From positions 124,001 through 188,000 of the forward strand of contig DEXE01000006.1 in NCBI GenBank assembly GCA_002363955.1: a DNA stretch of 64,000 nucleotides, in the 5' to 3' direction. This DNA comes from Methylophaga sp. UBA3192 (lineage in GTDB: Bacteria > Pseudomonadota > Gammaproteobacteria > Nitrosococcales > Methylophagaceae). The notes under the pieces were generated by a model. That model worked only from the letters and a program-made list of their open reading frames with translations. It was not told the DNA's origin and made no database searches. This document shows positions 1 to 7,488 of the stretch, one piece after another. The position numbers were made by a program, and so were the translations under genes. How positions within the stretch are numbered: the stretch's first letter is position 1; the number at the start of each line of letters is the position of its first letter.

Positions 1-1098
1 CAGGTCTCCCAACCAGGGTATGCGGATATTCATGAGCTGAAACTGGTGGAAGATGCCTATCGCCTGGTGATTGTTGATGGTCGAGTGGATTTAACAGCCT
101 CATATCTTGACGGGCTGCCCGAAGGTCTTACGGTGACGCCATTCTCACAATCAATCGATCGCGCCAGCGAATTTCTCAATCAGCAAGTCAATTTGGAAAA
201 GCCAGGCTTTAATGCCATGAATACCATGTTGATGAATGAAGGTATTTTCATTGAGGTCGCAGCTAATACCAAGGTAGATAAACCCATTGAATTAATCGTG
301 GTAAACAGTGGACATACGGCACACTATGCCATGCATTTACGTAATGTGATTGTGCTTGGAAAAGATAGTCAGGCAACATTTATCGAAACCTATGCCGGTA
401 ATAATCAAGCCAATGGGTTAACCGATGTGATTACTGAAATAAGTCTGGCTGACAAAGCGGAATTGTTTCATTACAAATTACAGCGTGAATCCCTGGACCA
501 TTATCATGTTGCCACCATGGCTGCCTCGCAGGCCGCTGACAGTCAATGGCATAACACCAATATTTCGCTTGGCGGAAAACTGGCCAGAAATGATGTTCAC
601 AGTCAATTACTGGGTGAGCAATCCCACGTGACAATGAATGGTCTGTATCTGGTGACGGGCGAACAACATATTGATAATCACACACGTATTGATCATGCGG
701 TGCCGAATACGACCAGTGAAGAAGTCTACAAAGGCGTGCTGGATGAGCAGAGCCATGCAGTATTTAATGGCAAAGTGATTGTGCATAAAGACGCACAGAA
801 AACCGATGCCAATCAGAGTAACCGTAATTTACTGTTATCCCGTGGTTGTGAAATTGATACCAAGCCGGAAATGGAAATCTACGCCGATGACGTCAAATGT
901 GGACATGGCAGTGCCGTAGGCCAAATCAACGAAGATCAATTGTTTTTCCTCAGAGCTCGTGGTCTGGATGAAGTTAGCGCGCGCAGTTTACTGACTTTTG
1001 CTTTCGCTGTTGATGTGATTGAACGTATATCCAACGAGGAACTCAAACAATCCATAACCGGAGTAATTGAAAAACGATTACCCAGGGGAGGCGCATGA
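1..1098 (+). CDS. sufD: Fe-S cluster assembly protein SufD (5' partial)
   Basis: The reading frame is open from base 1, so the gene begins upstream of the window; the GTG at 46 is an internal valine codon and not a start. The product is the C-terminal ~365 residues of SufD, the beta-helix scaffold partner of SufB and the ATPase SufC in the SufBCD complex that builds Fe-S clusters in the cytoplasm. Typical features are the repetitive beta-strand body, the conserved Asn-Arg-Asn-Leu-Leu-Leu-Ser segment followed by Pro-Glu-Met-Glu-Ile-Tyr-Ala-Asp-Asp, and the Cys-Gly-His-Gly motif near the end. It overlaps sufS by an ATGA junction, which implies translational coupling. The sufB and sufC genes are expected just upstream. 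Confidence 0.95.
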   Translation, partial: QVSQPGYADIHELKLVEDAYRLVIVDGRVDLTASYLDGLPEGLTVTPFSQSIDRASEFLNQQVNLEKPGFNAMNTMLMNEGIFIEVAANTKVDKPIELIVVNSGHTAHYAMHLRNVIVLGKDSQATFIETYAGNNQANGLTDVITEISLADKAELFHYKLQRESLDHYHVATMAASQAADSQWHNTNISLGGKLARNDVHSQLLGEQSHVTMNGLYLVTGEQHIDNHTRIDHAVPNTTSEEVYKGVLDEQSHAVFNGKVIVHKDAQKTDANQSNRNLLLSRGCEIDTKPEMEIYADDVKCGHGSAVGQINEDQLFFLRARGLDEVSARSLLTFAFAVDVIERISNEELKQSITGVIEKRLPRGGA

Positions 1099-2318
1099 GC
1101 AATTTGAACATTAATACGATTCGTGCGGATTTTCCGATTCTCCACCAGGAGATCAATGGTTTTCCTCTGGTATATCTGGATAATGCCGCGACCAGCCAGA
1201 AACCGCGACAGGTGATTGAGGCTGTCAGTCATTATTACCTGCATGACAATGCCAATATTCACCGTGGTGTGCATAAACTTAGCCAACGGGCAACCGATCT
1301 ATATGAAGCGGCCCGCGCTAAAGTACGCCAATTTGTTAATGCCAACTCGGATAAAGAAATCATCTTTACCCGTGGAGCAACAGAGGCAATCAATCTGGTT
1401 GCTCAAAGCTTTGTCAGGCCCATGTTGCAGCCGGATGATGAAATTCTGATCAGTCATCTGGAACATCACGCCAACATAGTGCCGTGGCAGATATTATGTG
1501 AACAAACCGGTGCCAAACTGAAGGTCATCCCAATGACGCAGTCAGGTGAGCTGGATTTGACAGACTTTGATGCGATGCTCACCGAACGCACCAGGATTCT
1601 GGCGGTTGGTCAGGTGTCTAATGCGCTGGGAACTATCAATCCGGTCAAAAGCATGATTGCCAGAGCCCGCGCCAAAAACATTCCGGTTTTAATTGATGGT
1701 GCGCAGGCGGTGCCGCATATGACCGTGGATGTGCAGGATCTGGACTGTGATTTTTATGTGTTCTCTGGCCATAAGATGTTTGCCCCTACTGGTATTGGCG
1801 CATTGTATGGTCGTGAAGATTTGCTGAACGCGATGCCGCCATATCAAGGTGGTGGTGATATGATTCTCTCGGTCAGTTTTGAAAAAACTATCTACAACGA
1901 ACTGCCCGCCAAGTTTGAGGCAGGTACACCGAATATCTCCGGCGTTATCGGCCTCGGTGCGGCAATTGATTATATGTGGCAGATTGGCATCGATAATATT
2001 GCTGCTCAGGAACACCACTTACTGGATATTGCTACCCGTAAAATTGAGGCATTGCCCGGTGTCAGAATCATTGGCACGGCCGCTGAGAAAGCCGCCGTGA
2101 TTTCTTTCATGATTGAAGGCGTGCATCCGCATGATGTCGGCACCATATTTGATCAGCAAGGTGTGGCTATTCGAACGGGGCACCACTGTGCTCAACCGGT
2201 TATGGAGTTTTATGATATTCCGGCGACAGCCCGTGCTTCATTTGCGTTTTATAACTCAGAAGAAGAGGTCGATGCATTGATTAACGCGATACAAAAAACA
2301 CAGGAGCTTTTTGCCTGA
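1095..2318 (+). CDS. sufS: Cysteine desulfurase SufS
   Basis: PLP-dependent class V aminotransferase that removes sulfur from L-cysteine as a persulfide for Fe-S cluster building. The 407-residue length is usual. The PLP lysine is K227 in the Ser-Gly-His-Lys motif, and the persulfide cysteine is C365 in Arg-Thr-Gly-His-His-Cys, the short active-site loop of group II (SufS) enzymes. The start ATG at 1095 overlaps the sufD stop by four bases, and the stop overlaps sufU by one base, so the operon is tightly coupled. SufU next door is the expected sulfur acceptor; no SufE is visible. Confidence 0.96.
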   Translation: MSNLNINTIRADFPILHQEINGFPLVYLDNAATSQKPRQVIEAVSHYYLHDNANIHRGVHKLSQRATDLYEAARAKVRQFVNANSDKEIIFTRGATEAINLVAQSFVRPMLQPDDEILISHLEHHANIVPWQILCEQTGAKLKVIPMTQSGELDLTDFDAMLTERTRILAVGQVSNALGTINPVKSMIARARAKNIPVLIDGAQAVPHMTVDVQDLDCDFYVFSGHKMFAPTGIGALYGREDLLNAMPPYQGGGDMILSVSFEKTIYNELPAKFEAGTPNISGVIGLGAAIDYMWQIGIDNIAAQEHHLLDIATRKIEALPGVRIIGTAAEKAAVISFMIEGVHPHDVGTIFDQQGVAIRTGHHCAQPVMEFYDIPATARASFAFYNSEEEVDALINAIQKTQELFA

Positions 2319-2764
2319 TGAGTGATTTAAGAGAGCTTTACCAGCAAGTGATCATGGATCACAACAAACGCCCACGTAATTTTCGTGAAATTGATCATGC
2401 CAACCATCTGGCGCATGGCAATAATCCATTATGTGGCGATAAGCTGGTAGTTTACGTCAAGCTCGATGGCGAAGTGATTGAAGATGTCAGCTTTAAAGGG
2501 AGTGGCTGTGCCATTTCAATGGCCTCTGCTTCTTTGATGACAGAAGCCCTGAAAGGTAAAACGATTGATGAAGCCCAGGCTATTTATGATCAGGTACATA
2601 AATCCATGACCGGAGAAGAGACAGATCGCAACCTGCTGGGCAAACTGGAAGTGCTAAGTGGTGTCAAAGAGTTTCCGGCACGGGTAAAATGCGCGACTTT
2701 GTCCTGGCATACCGTACATGCAGCGATAGACAGCGACCACGATATTTCGATTAGCACCGAGTAA
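2318..2764 (+). CDS. sufU: SufU-type Fe-S scaffold/sulfur acceptor
   Basis: A 148-residue IscU/NifU N-terminal-like protein. The metal and sulfur ligands are visible: C39 and D41 in Pro-Leu-Cys-Gly-Asp, C64 in Gly-Ser-Gly-Cys-Ala, and C125 in Val-Lys-Cys-Ala. The insertion between the second and third cysteines is typical of SufU rather than IscU. SufU proteins accept persulfide from SufS in a zinc-dependent ligand swap; in proteobacterial suf operons of this kind it takes the place of SufE. The start ATG overlaps the sufS stop codon (TGATG). Confidence 0.92.
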   Translation: MSDLRELYQQVIMDHNKRPRNFREIDHANHLAHGNNPLCGDKLVVYVKLDGEVIEDVSFKGSGCAISMASASLMTEALKGKTIDEAQAIYDQVHKSMTGEETDRNLLGKLEVLSGVKEFPARVKCATLSWHTVHAAIDSDHDISISTE

Positions 2765-2768
2765 TTTT

Positions 2769-3104
2769 ATGAATGATAATCAGGTACAACCTTTTACGGC
2801 AGAAGATTTGAAGGAAGACGTCATTGAGATGCTTAAAACCATCTTCGATCCTGAAATTCCAGTCAATATCTATGAACTCGGATTGATCTATGAGATTGAT
2901 GTCAGTGATTCCGGAAATGTGGTTATCCAAATGACCTTAACTGCGCCAGGATGCCCGGTGGCACAGACCTTTCCGGGTGATGTGGAAAACAAAATCAGCA
3001 GCATAGACGGTGTTAATAAAGTGCATGTTGAGCTGGTTTGGGATCCACCCTGGACTCGGGATCAAATGAGTGAGTCCGCTCAATTACAACTGGGTATGTT
3101 CTAA
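2769..3104 (+). CDS. sufT: SufT, DUF59/MIP18-family Fe-S maturation factor
   Basis: A 111-residue single-domain DUF59 protein. It has the Asp-Pro-Glu-Ile-Pro-Val-Asn-Ile-Tyr-Glu-Leu-Gly-Leu-Ile block and the conserved cysteine C62 in Thr-Ala-Pro-Gly-Cys-Pro. SufT proteins help transfer or assemble Fe-S clusters on client enzymes. It lies four bases after sufU and is the last gene of the suf operon on this strand. PaaD-like and MIP18-like paralogues share the fold; the position after sufU favours SufT. Confidence 0.9.
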   Translation: MNDNQVQPFTAEDLKEDVIEMLKTIFDPEIPVNIYELGLIYEIDVSDSGNVVIQMTLTAPGCPVAQTFPGDVENKISSIDGVNKVHVELVWDPPWTRDQMSESAQLQLGMF

Positions 3105-3146
3105 CTGTTCACGCTACTGAAAACCTGAACCCTCTCGAAATCAGGC

Positions 3147-3179
3147 AAAAAAAAACCGTGGACAGGTCTATCCACGGTT
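3147..3179 (-). terminator. Strong intrinsic terminator for minus-strand transcription
   Basis: A nine-base-pair stem (AACCGTGGA at 3154-3162 with TCCACGGTT at 3171-3179) has an eight-base loop. On the minus strand it is followed by nine U residues (A-run at 3147-3155). On the plus strand no U-run follows, so the direction is minus. There is no minus-strand protein gene on its upstream side (3180-3554), which is why a small RNA is proposed. It lies 42 bases after the sufT stop and may also weakly end suf transcription. Confidence 0.8.
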
Positions 3180-3440
3180 AATCAGATCACATGACAAATC
3201 TGAAGAGGTAACAAACTTTAAGGCTACAGTTAGCAACTAGTTCAGGGCGTCGCCCCAAGAGAATCTCATTAGCAAGCTGTTGGAGCTAATCATAGTCATC
3301 TAACGCTATGCCGCATATAGGAGGAATTCCTTTTATCATTCTCATGGCCATTATTTCAGTCGTCCGAAAAAATCATTTATTGCTAACTTAAAATCGCTTT
3401 TTTACAAACCATCATTTCGATCTAAATAAACCTCCCAAAA
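3147..3440 (-). ncRNA. Candidate minus-strand small RNA upstream of its own terminator
   Basis: This 450-base gap (3105-3554) has no convincing protein gene on either strand. Read on the minus strand it contains several perfect short stems before the terminator: ATTAGC/GCTAAT, AGTT/AACT, GGGCG/CGCCC and TCAGAT/ATCTGA. It then ends in the U-run terminator at 3147-3179. This layout fits an independent structured RNA of roughly 150-300 nt. The 5' end is not defined; I see no clear -35/-10 pair. It does not match tmRNA, RNase P RNA, SRP RNA or 6S RNA as far as I can recall. A 21-codon ORF (3286-3351, minus) lies inside it but has no ribosome-binding site. Confidence 0.4.
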
Positions 3441-3554
3441 TAAATAGGGATATTTTCCTAATGCTTTGCGGGAAGTAATTCTCCTATTATGTGCGCACTT
3501 TTTGCCAGCAAAGATTTTGCTGGTTGATGAATGACACTATCAGGAGAATGTAAA

Positions 3555-5327
3555 GTGAGTGAAGCGGCGGGTGCCCCCCCTAATAAAATTAGCAAAATTA
3601 ATTTGATTACCTGTGGTTTACTGGCTTTGCTCTGTATTCTGCCATTCTTGATTCCGCATCATCGAATACCCCTGACCACGTTTTATAATCAATGGTCAGC
3701 GATAGCGCTTGGCGTCCTGGCCATGATTTTTCTGTTGCGGAAACAATCCTGGGAGGAACTGCAGATTCCCTGGTTCGCCCTTATGCCGCTGGGGTTACTG
3801 GTGATTGTGGCGATTCAATACAAACTTGGTTTATTCAACTACTGGCAACAAAGCTTTCTGGTTTGCCTGTATCTGCTATGGGCAAGTCTGTTGATTACTC
3901 TGGGCGCTCAGCTAAAACATCTATTAACTTTGGAGAAGCTAATCCCCACGCTGGCCTGGGCGTTGGTTGTCGGCGGGCTTATTTCAGCCGTTATTGTCAC
4001 GCTGCAATACCTTGGGTGGGATGATTCGCCACTTATACTGCGTTATAAGTCGGGTGGTTTTGCTGCCAATCTGGGGCAGGTCAACCATCTGGCCACATAT
4101 ATGGCGCTGGCATTGGGCTCTTTGTTATATCTCTATTTGAGTCAGCGGATTAATTTCTGGGCTTTGGCCATTACTGCAATTGTATTTCTGATGGTATTGG
4201 CCTTAACCGGGCAGCGAATGAGCTGGCTATATGTGATTTTACTTTCTGTTGGTGGCTGGTTAATCGCCAGGAAGTCCACTCAATGGCAAATCCATTTCAT
4301 CTCAAGTCGGTTACTTTGGCTGATCCCGGTGTTTATTCTGGTGCAGTTAGTATTGCCATTGTTCAGTGCCGATATGCCTGCGATGCCTGCGGAGAGGGTG
4401 GCTGAAAATGTGAAAGGGGAATCCATACGTTTATTGTTAATCCAGCAGGCCTGGGAAATGTTCATCCATCATCCGCTGTGGGGGATCGGTTGGGGACAGT
4501 TCGGTTGGCACAACTTTGAAATGACAGAAAGTTACCCGGGATTAAACGGCTATGCCGATCATGCTCATAATATGTTGTTGCATCTGTTAGCCGAAACAGG
4601 CATTTTCGGTGGTTTGATTCTGCTATCGGGCATTATTTTCTGGTTCTGGCAACAACGGGGTGTGGTGATATCAGCTGAACGCTGGTGGCTGTATGCGATC
4701 CTGGCCGTGTTTGCTGTACACAGTTTGCTGGAATATCCATTGTGGTATGCCTACTTTCTGGGGCTTGCCGCTATCGTAACGGGGATCAGTTCTGAACGAA
4801 ACATCACATTGAAGTTGAATCTGGGGATCGTCGTTTCGGCGGCATTGCTGCTTTTCAGTTTATTTATGCTGAGCAATACTTTCATGCAATACAGCAAAGT
4901 GGAAAACTGGTATACCAAAGGCAGAATGGGCTTGTTCAATAATGATCAAGCCGTTCCCTTGCTCTATGAAATGGCAGAAACCCGTGATAAATCGTTGTTT
5001 GCACCTTATCTGGATTTAGTCATTATTCGGGCGCTTCCCGATACGCAGGAAGTTTTACCTGACAAATTAGCGATGAATACCCAGCTAATGAAATATCTTC
5101 CCGGCGAGGAGGAAGTCTATAACCAGGTGACATTGCTTGCCTTATCCGATCAGCCGGAAGCGGCTTCTCATCAACTTGATCTGGCGATGCGACATTATCC
5201 GAAATACATGGACAAGTACTGGAAAGTCGCCACCCGTGGGTTACTTGTGGGGGGGCATAAGCAACTCTTTCCACTGATACAGCAGTTGCAAAACTATCAG
5301 GATACGGCTTACCCATTAGAACCCTGA
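3555..5327 (+). CDS. PglL-like O-oligosaccharyltransferase (Wzy_C superfamily)
   Basis: Polytopic inner-membrane protein of about 590 residues with some ten to twelve hydrophobic segments. It has the PglL_A-type motif Asn-Leu-Gly-Gln-Val-Asn-His-Leu-Ala near residue 170 and, in the Wzy_C domain, an Asp-His-Ala-His-Asn block followed by Leu-Leu-Ala-Glu-Thr-Gly near residue 345. The C-terminal ~150 residues are a soluble tail of Wzy_C_2 type. PglL enzymes move a lipid-linked glycan onto serine or threonine of pilins and other exported proteins. I chose the GTG at 3555 because AGGAG at 3542-3546 is well spaced from it; an in-frame ATG at 3531 lacks such a site. An O-antigen ligase is the alternative, but the pseudopilin genes downstream favour pilin glycosylation. 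Confidence 0.75.
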   Translation: MSEAAGAPPNKISKINLITCGLLALLCILPFLIPHHRIPLTTFYNQWSAIALGVLAMIFLLRKQSWEELQIPWFALMPLGLLVIVAIQYKLGLFNYWQQSFLVCLYLLWASLLITLGAQLKHLLTLEKLIPTLAWALVVGGLISAVIVTLQYLGWDDSPLILRYKSGGFAANLGQVNHLATYMALALGSLLYLYLSQRINFWALAITAIVFLMVLALTGQRMSWLYVILLSVGGWLIARKSTQWQIHFISSRLLWLIPVFILVQLVLPLFSADMPAMPAERVAENVKGESIRLLLIQQAWEMFIHHPLWGIGWGQFGWHNFEMTESYPGLNGYADHAHNMLLHLLAETGIFGGLILLSGIIFWFWQQRGVVISAERWWLYAILAVFAVHSLLEYPLWYAYFLGLAAIVTGISSERNITLKLNLGIVVSAALLLFSLFMLSNTFMQYSKVENWYTKGRMGLFNNDQAVPLLYEMAETRDKSLFAPYLDLVIIRALPDTQEVLPDKLAMNTQLMKYLPGEEEVYNQVTLLALSDQPEAASHQLDLAMRHYPKYMDKYWKVATRGLLVGGHKQLFPLIQQLQNYQDTAYPLEP

Positions 5328-5346
5328 GTTATAAATGCATTCACTG

Positions 5347-5385
5347 ACTGCCGGATGAGCAGGCTCGTTCGGCAGTTTCTTTTTT
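5347..5385 (+). terminator. Intrinsic terminator after the PglL-like gene
   Basis: Stem ACTGCCG (5347-5353) with CGGCAGT (5370-5376), followed by TTCTTTTTT. It lies 20 bases after the PglL stop codon and separates that gene from the pseudopilin locus. Confidence 0.8.
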
Positions 5386-5654
5386 ACGGCATACGACTGT
5401 TTTATTTCTTCCCGAATTTTAGTGGGAAATTACGCTGTTCAGGAAAAATTTCCCTTTCCTATGTTTATTTGGAACTTTTCAATAAAAAAAAGAATACTTT
5501 TTTTTGTGACGTAGTTAACTATTTAAAACAGTATGTTACCTGCATTTTTTAAGTAAGTTGTTAATTCCTTTGCAAAATAAGGAAAATCTCCTATAGGGAA
5601 TAAATTCCCGTTTCACTACTATCCACTCACCGAAACAAATCAGAGCCGTGAGAT
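5386..5654. other. AT-rich non-coding stretch before the pseudopilin locus
   Basis: This stretch is markedly AT-rich, with runs of A and T around 5478-5505. It holds no supported gene. It probably contains the promoter region for the small gene at 5655 and the pseudopilin operon, but I could not pick a convincing -35/-10 pair. The high AT content compared with the flanking genes would suit silencing by H-NS-like proteins or a foreign origin; both are inference. Confidence 0.4.
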
Positions 5655-5885
5655 ATGACAAGTACAACTGACACCACCGTCAAACCACTTAAGTACAAAT
5701 TGATGGAGCTGGTCGATGATGTATTGGCGCATGACGGTTTTGGTGATATTCGGATTGAGGTGAAAATCCTCAAACGCCGTCAGAAAGAGGTGATTTTGCA
5801 TTGTGGTAAGCAGTACCGTTTTGTGGTCGACATGCCCGATTTAGCGGAGGTACATACCTCCAAACATCGTGCAGTATCAAATTAA
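5655..5885 (+). CDS. Small hypothetical protein ahead of the pseudopilin operon
   Basis: A 76-residue protein that I do not recognise. It has no signal peptide or membrane segment. It begins with a Thr-rich stretch, followed by a mixed helix (Leu-Met-Glu-Leu-Val-Asp-Asp-Val) and beta-like segments with several basic residues. It has a plausible start (GTGAG four bases... ahead of the ATG) and codon use that reads as coding. It is 190 bases ahead of the first pseudopilin gene on the same strand, so it could be a cytoplasmic regulator or accessory of that locus, but nothing in the sequence proves it. Confidence 0.5.
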   Translation: MTSTTDTTVKPLKYKLMELVDDVLAHDGFGDIRIEVKILKRRQKEVILHCGKQYRFVVDMPDLAEVHTSKHRAVSN

Positions 5886-6074
5886 ACGTCGTTCTTATGA
5901 ATCTCCCAGTTCTGAACAAAATGCGTAAAAAGCCTGCTCATGACAAAGCGAAAAGACTCAATCTTTCGGTGAATGTTGAATGTGTGTGGGGCACATCACG
6001 TACAAAAAAATTAAATCCAGATGACCAACAGGCTGTATGGGGCAGCTGCGGCATTCAACAGAGAGATATAAAAA

Positions 6075-7178
6075 ATGAACATTAAACAAATGAAAGCTAT
6101 GGTCAGCCGTTTCCGTCACGCTGATTTCTCAGGTGTACAAGACCCGGCAATGCGTGCAAAAGCCCAAAAACTGCAAGCAAAACAAAAAGGTTTTACGCTG
6201 CTGGAATTATTGGTTGTTATCACCCTGTTGGCTATTCTGGCGACGGGTGCTTTGGTTGCCTATGACGGTGTAGGTGAAAACGCTCAGGCCGCTCGTGCTG
6301 CTTCAACTGCTGCCACACTTGATCAGGGCGTCCGTGCCTTTCGTGCAGTAACTTACGCATATCCGGACCAATGGGATAACTTGGCTGATCCCGATGATGC
6401 AAATACACCCGCAGGTGGTACAGATGCAGAATTCCTTCCTGAACCTCTCCAAGAAGTTCTAACCAGTATTGATTTGGCTACAGCCTTTCAAACTGCATTT
6501 TCTGTAGCCGCTTCTGATGTTCCAGACTTTCTTGAAGATTATTTCGATGACAACTTTGGCATGGAAGAAATTCAGCATATCCAGGCTGGAACAACTGGTA
6601 ATGGAATAAGAGTTGGATTAGCACCAAACCGTAATCACAACGAGGGGGCTAATCCATTTGATGCAACTGACGGTGGTGCTGTTGAAACTGAATATAGTGA
6701 TTTCGGTGCCGACGTAACTTACATTTCAATTCTGGCTTCTGAAGCATTCGATGATAATGCTGGTACACCACTGCTTTGTAAAGTGGGCGGTGAACTTATG
6801 AACGGGACTTTTGCAGGTGGTGCTGCTTCAGCAGATCCATTAGTGATTAACTCAATTAATGATGCGTTAAGTACTGAGCGTTGCAATCTGGTATTGGCAC
6901 TTGGTTTTGGTGGTGATGCGGCACATAGCACTGTTAACTCTTCTGCTGGTGTAATTCAGTCACCTGCCTATAGCAGTGCAAACGTCAACCCTGCCGATAG
7001 TTATGCACGGTTTGTTGGGTTATTCCATTTAGCCAGAGGTAACAAAGGTTCAATCGGTGACCCTGGTGTTGATGATTTGACTCAAGCGGAGTTTTTACAA
7101 CGTCCACGTCTGCTTGGCTTTATCGATACTGAAGGTAAACCAATTGACCAAAACGTTGCTGAAGCAACAGTGAACTAA
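6075..7178 (+). CDS. Large type IV prepilin-like protein (pseudopilin) 1
   Basis: A 367-residue protein with a 39-residue leader ending in Lys-Gly and then the class III signature Phe-Thr-Leu-Leu-Glu, so a prepilin peptidase should cut after G39 and methylate F40. The hydrophobic helix runs to about residue 62 and continues into an Ala-rich amphipathic helix. The globular part is large (about 300 residues against 100-150 in GspG or PilA), acidic, and has two cysteines that could pair. The start is backed by GAGAG just upstream. The first ~35 mature residues are almost the same as in pseudopilin 2, which suggests duplication. It is followed by a strong terminator, so it is probably made at a higher level than the genes after it and could be the major subunit. 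Confidence 0.85.
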   Translation: MNIKQMKAMVSRFRHADFSGVQDPAMRAKAQKLQAKQKGFTLLELLVVITLLAILATGALVAYDGVGENAQAARAASTAATLDQGVRAFRAVTYAYPDQWDNLADPDDANTPAGGTDAEFLPEPLQEVLTSIDLATAFQTAFSVAASDVPDFLEDYFDDNFGMEEIQHIQAGTTGNGIRVGLAPNRNHNEGANPFDATDGGAVETEYSDFGADVTYISILASEAFDDNAGTPLLCKVGGELMNGTFAGGAASADPLVINSINDALSTERCNLVLALGFGGDAAHSTVNSSAGVIQSPAYSSANVNPADSYARFVGLFHLARGNKGSIGDPGVDDLTQAEFLQRPRLLGFIDTEGKPIDQNVAEATVN

Positions 7179-7209
7179 TTCTTTAAATGAAAAAGTTCAG
7201 ATAAACCTT

Positions 7210-7236
7210 GGGGCAGGCGCTGCCTGCCCCTTGTTT
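7210..7236 (+). terminator. Intrinsic terminator or attenuator after pseudopilin 1
   Basis: A nine-base GC-rich stem, GGGGCAGGC (7210-7218) with GCCTGCCCC (7222-7230), has a three-base loop and is followed by TTGTTT. It stands 31 bases after the first pseudopilin stop. It would let the first subunit gene be expressed more strongly than the rest of the operon. Confidence 0.8.
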
Positions 7237-7297
7237 ATTTAAACCGGAAAAACAGTTCATTGCGTTAAAGCCAACCATCTTTAACAGAATGATCTAG

Positions 7298-7330
7298 GTA
7301 GGTTGGGCTGAGGCACGAAGCCCAACAAAC
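7298..7330. repeat. REP-like palindromic repeat, copy 1
   Basis: The unit GTAGGTTGGGCTGAGGCACG continues to AAGCCCAACAAAC. The arms TTGGGCT and AGCCCAA pair around a short loop. This GTAGGTTGGGCTGA...AGCCCAAC type is a well-known dispersed repeat of gammaproteobacteria, usually linked to RAYT/REP elements. It sits in the 310-base gap between two pseudopilin genes. Confidence 0.7.
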
Positions 7331-7353
7331 AAAAAGTTTGTGCATAAAACGTC

Positions 7354-7384
7354 GTAGGTTGGTTTAAGGCAAAATCCAACAAAA
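7354..7384. repeat. REP-like palindromic repeat, decayed copy 2
   Basis: A second, diverged copy begins GTAGGTTGGTTTAAGGC and ends in ATCCAACAAAA. The arms GTTGGTTT and AATCCAAC still roughly pair. It lies 23 bases after copy 1 in the same orientation. The rest of the gap 7179-7488 holds the terminator at 7210 and no supported gene. Confidence 0.55.
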
Positions 7385-7488
7385 CCCTGATACAGGAGTA
7401 TCAGCCATAACAACCACAGGTTTTTGATAAACAGGAAATCAAAAATCCAATTTGAATTGATGGTCTGCCATACATCGGGAACAAGTAA

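Noticed and set aside
3286..3351. 21-codon minus-strand frame in the suf-pglL gap, considered as a leader or RiPP precursor
   Set aside because: No ribosome-binding site and no resemblance to PqqA, methanobactin or other precursor peptides that I know; likely part of the RNA.
3147..3440. The gap considered as 6S RNA, tmRNA or SRP RNA
   Set aside because: None of the hallmark sequences of those RNAs are present and the neighbours do not fit.
5355..5552. 65-codon plus-strand frame after the PglL-like gene
   Set aside because: It begins inside the terminator stem and runs through A/T tracts; composition (many Phe, Tyr, Lys) reflects the base bias.
5897..6085. 62-codon frame between the small gene at 5655 and pseudopilin 1
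   Set aside because: It has no ribosome-binding site, overlaps the start of the pseudopilin gene and its residues look like random translation. It is more likely the untranslated leader of pseudopilin 1.
7298..7384. REP-like pair considered as a CRISPR array
   Set aside because: Only two diverged units with no regular spacer length, and each unit is palindromic as in REP elements.
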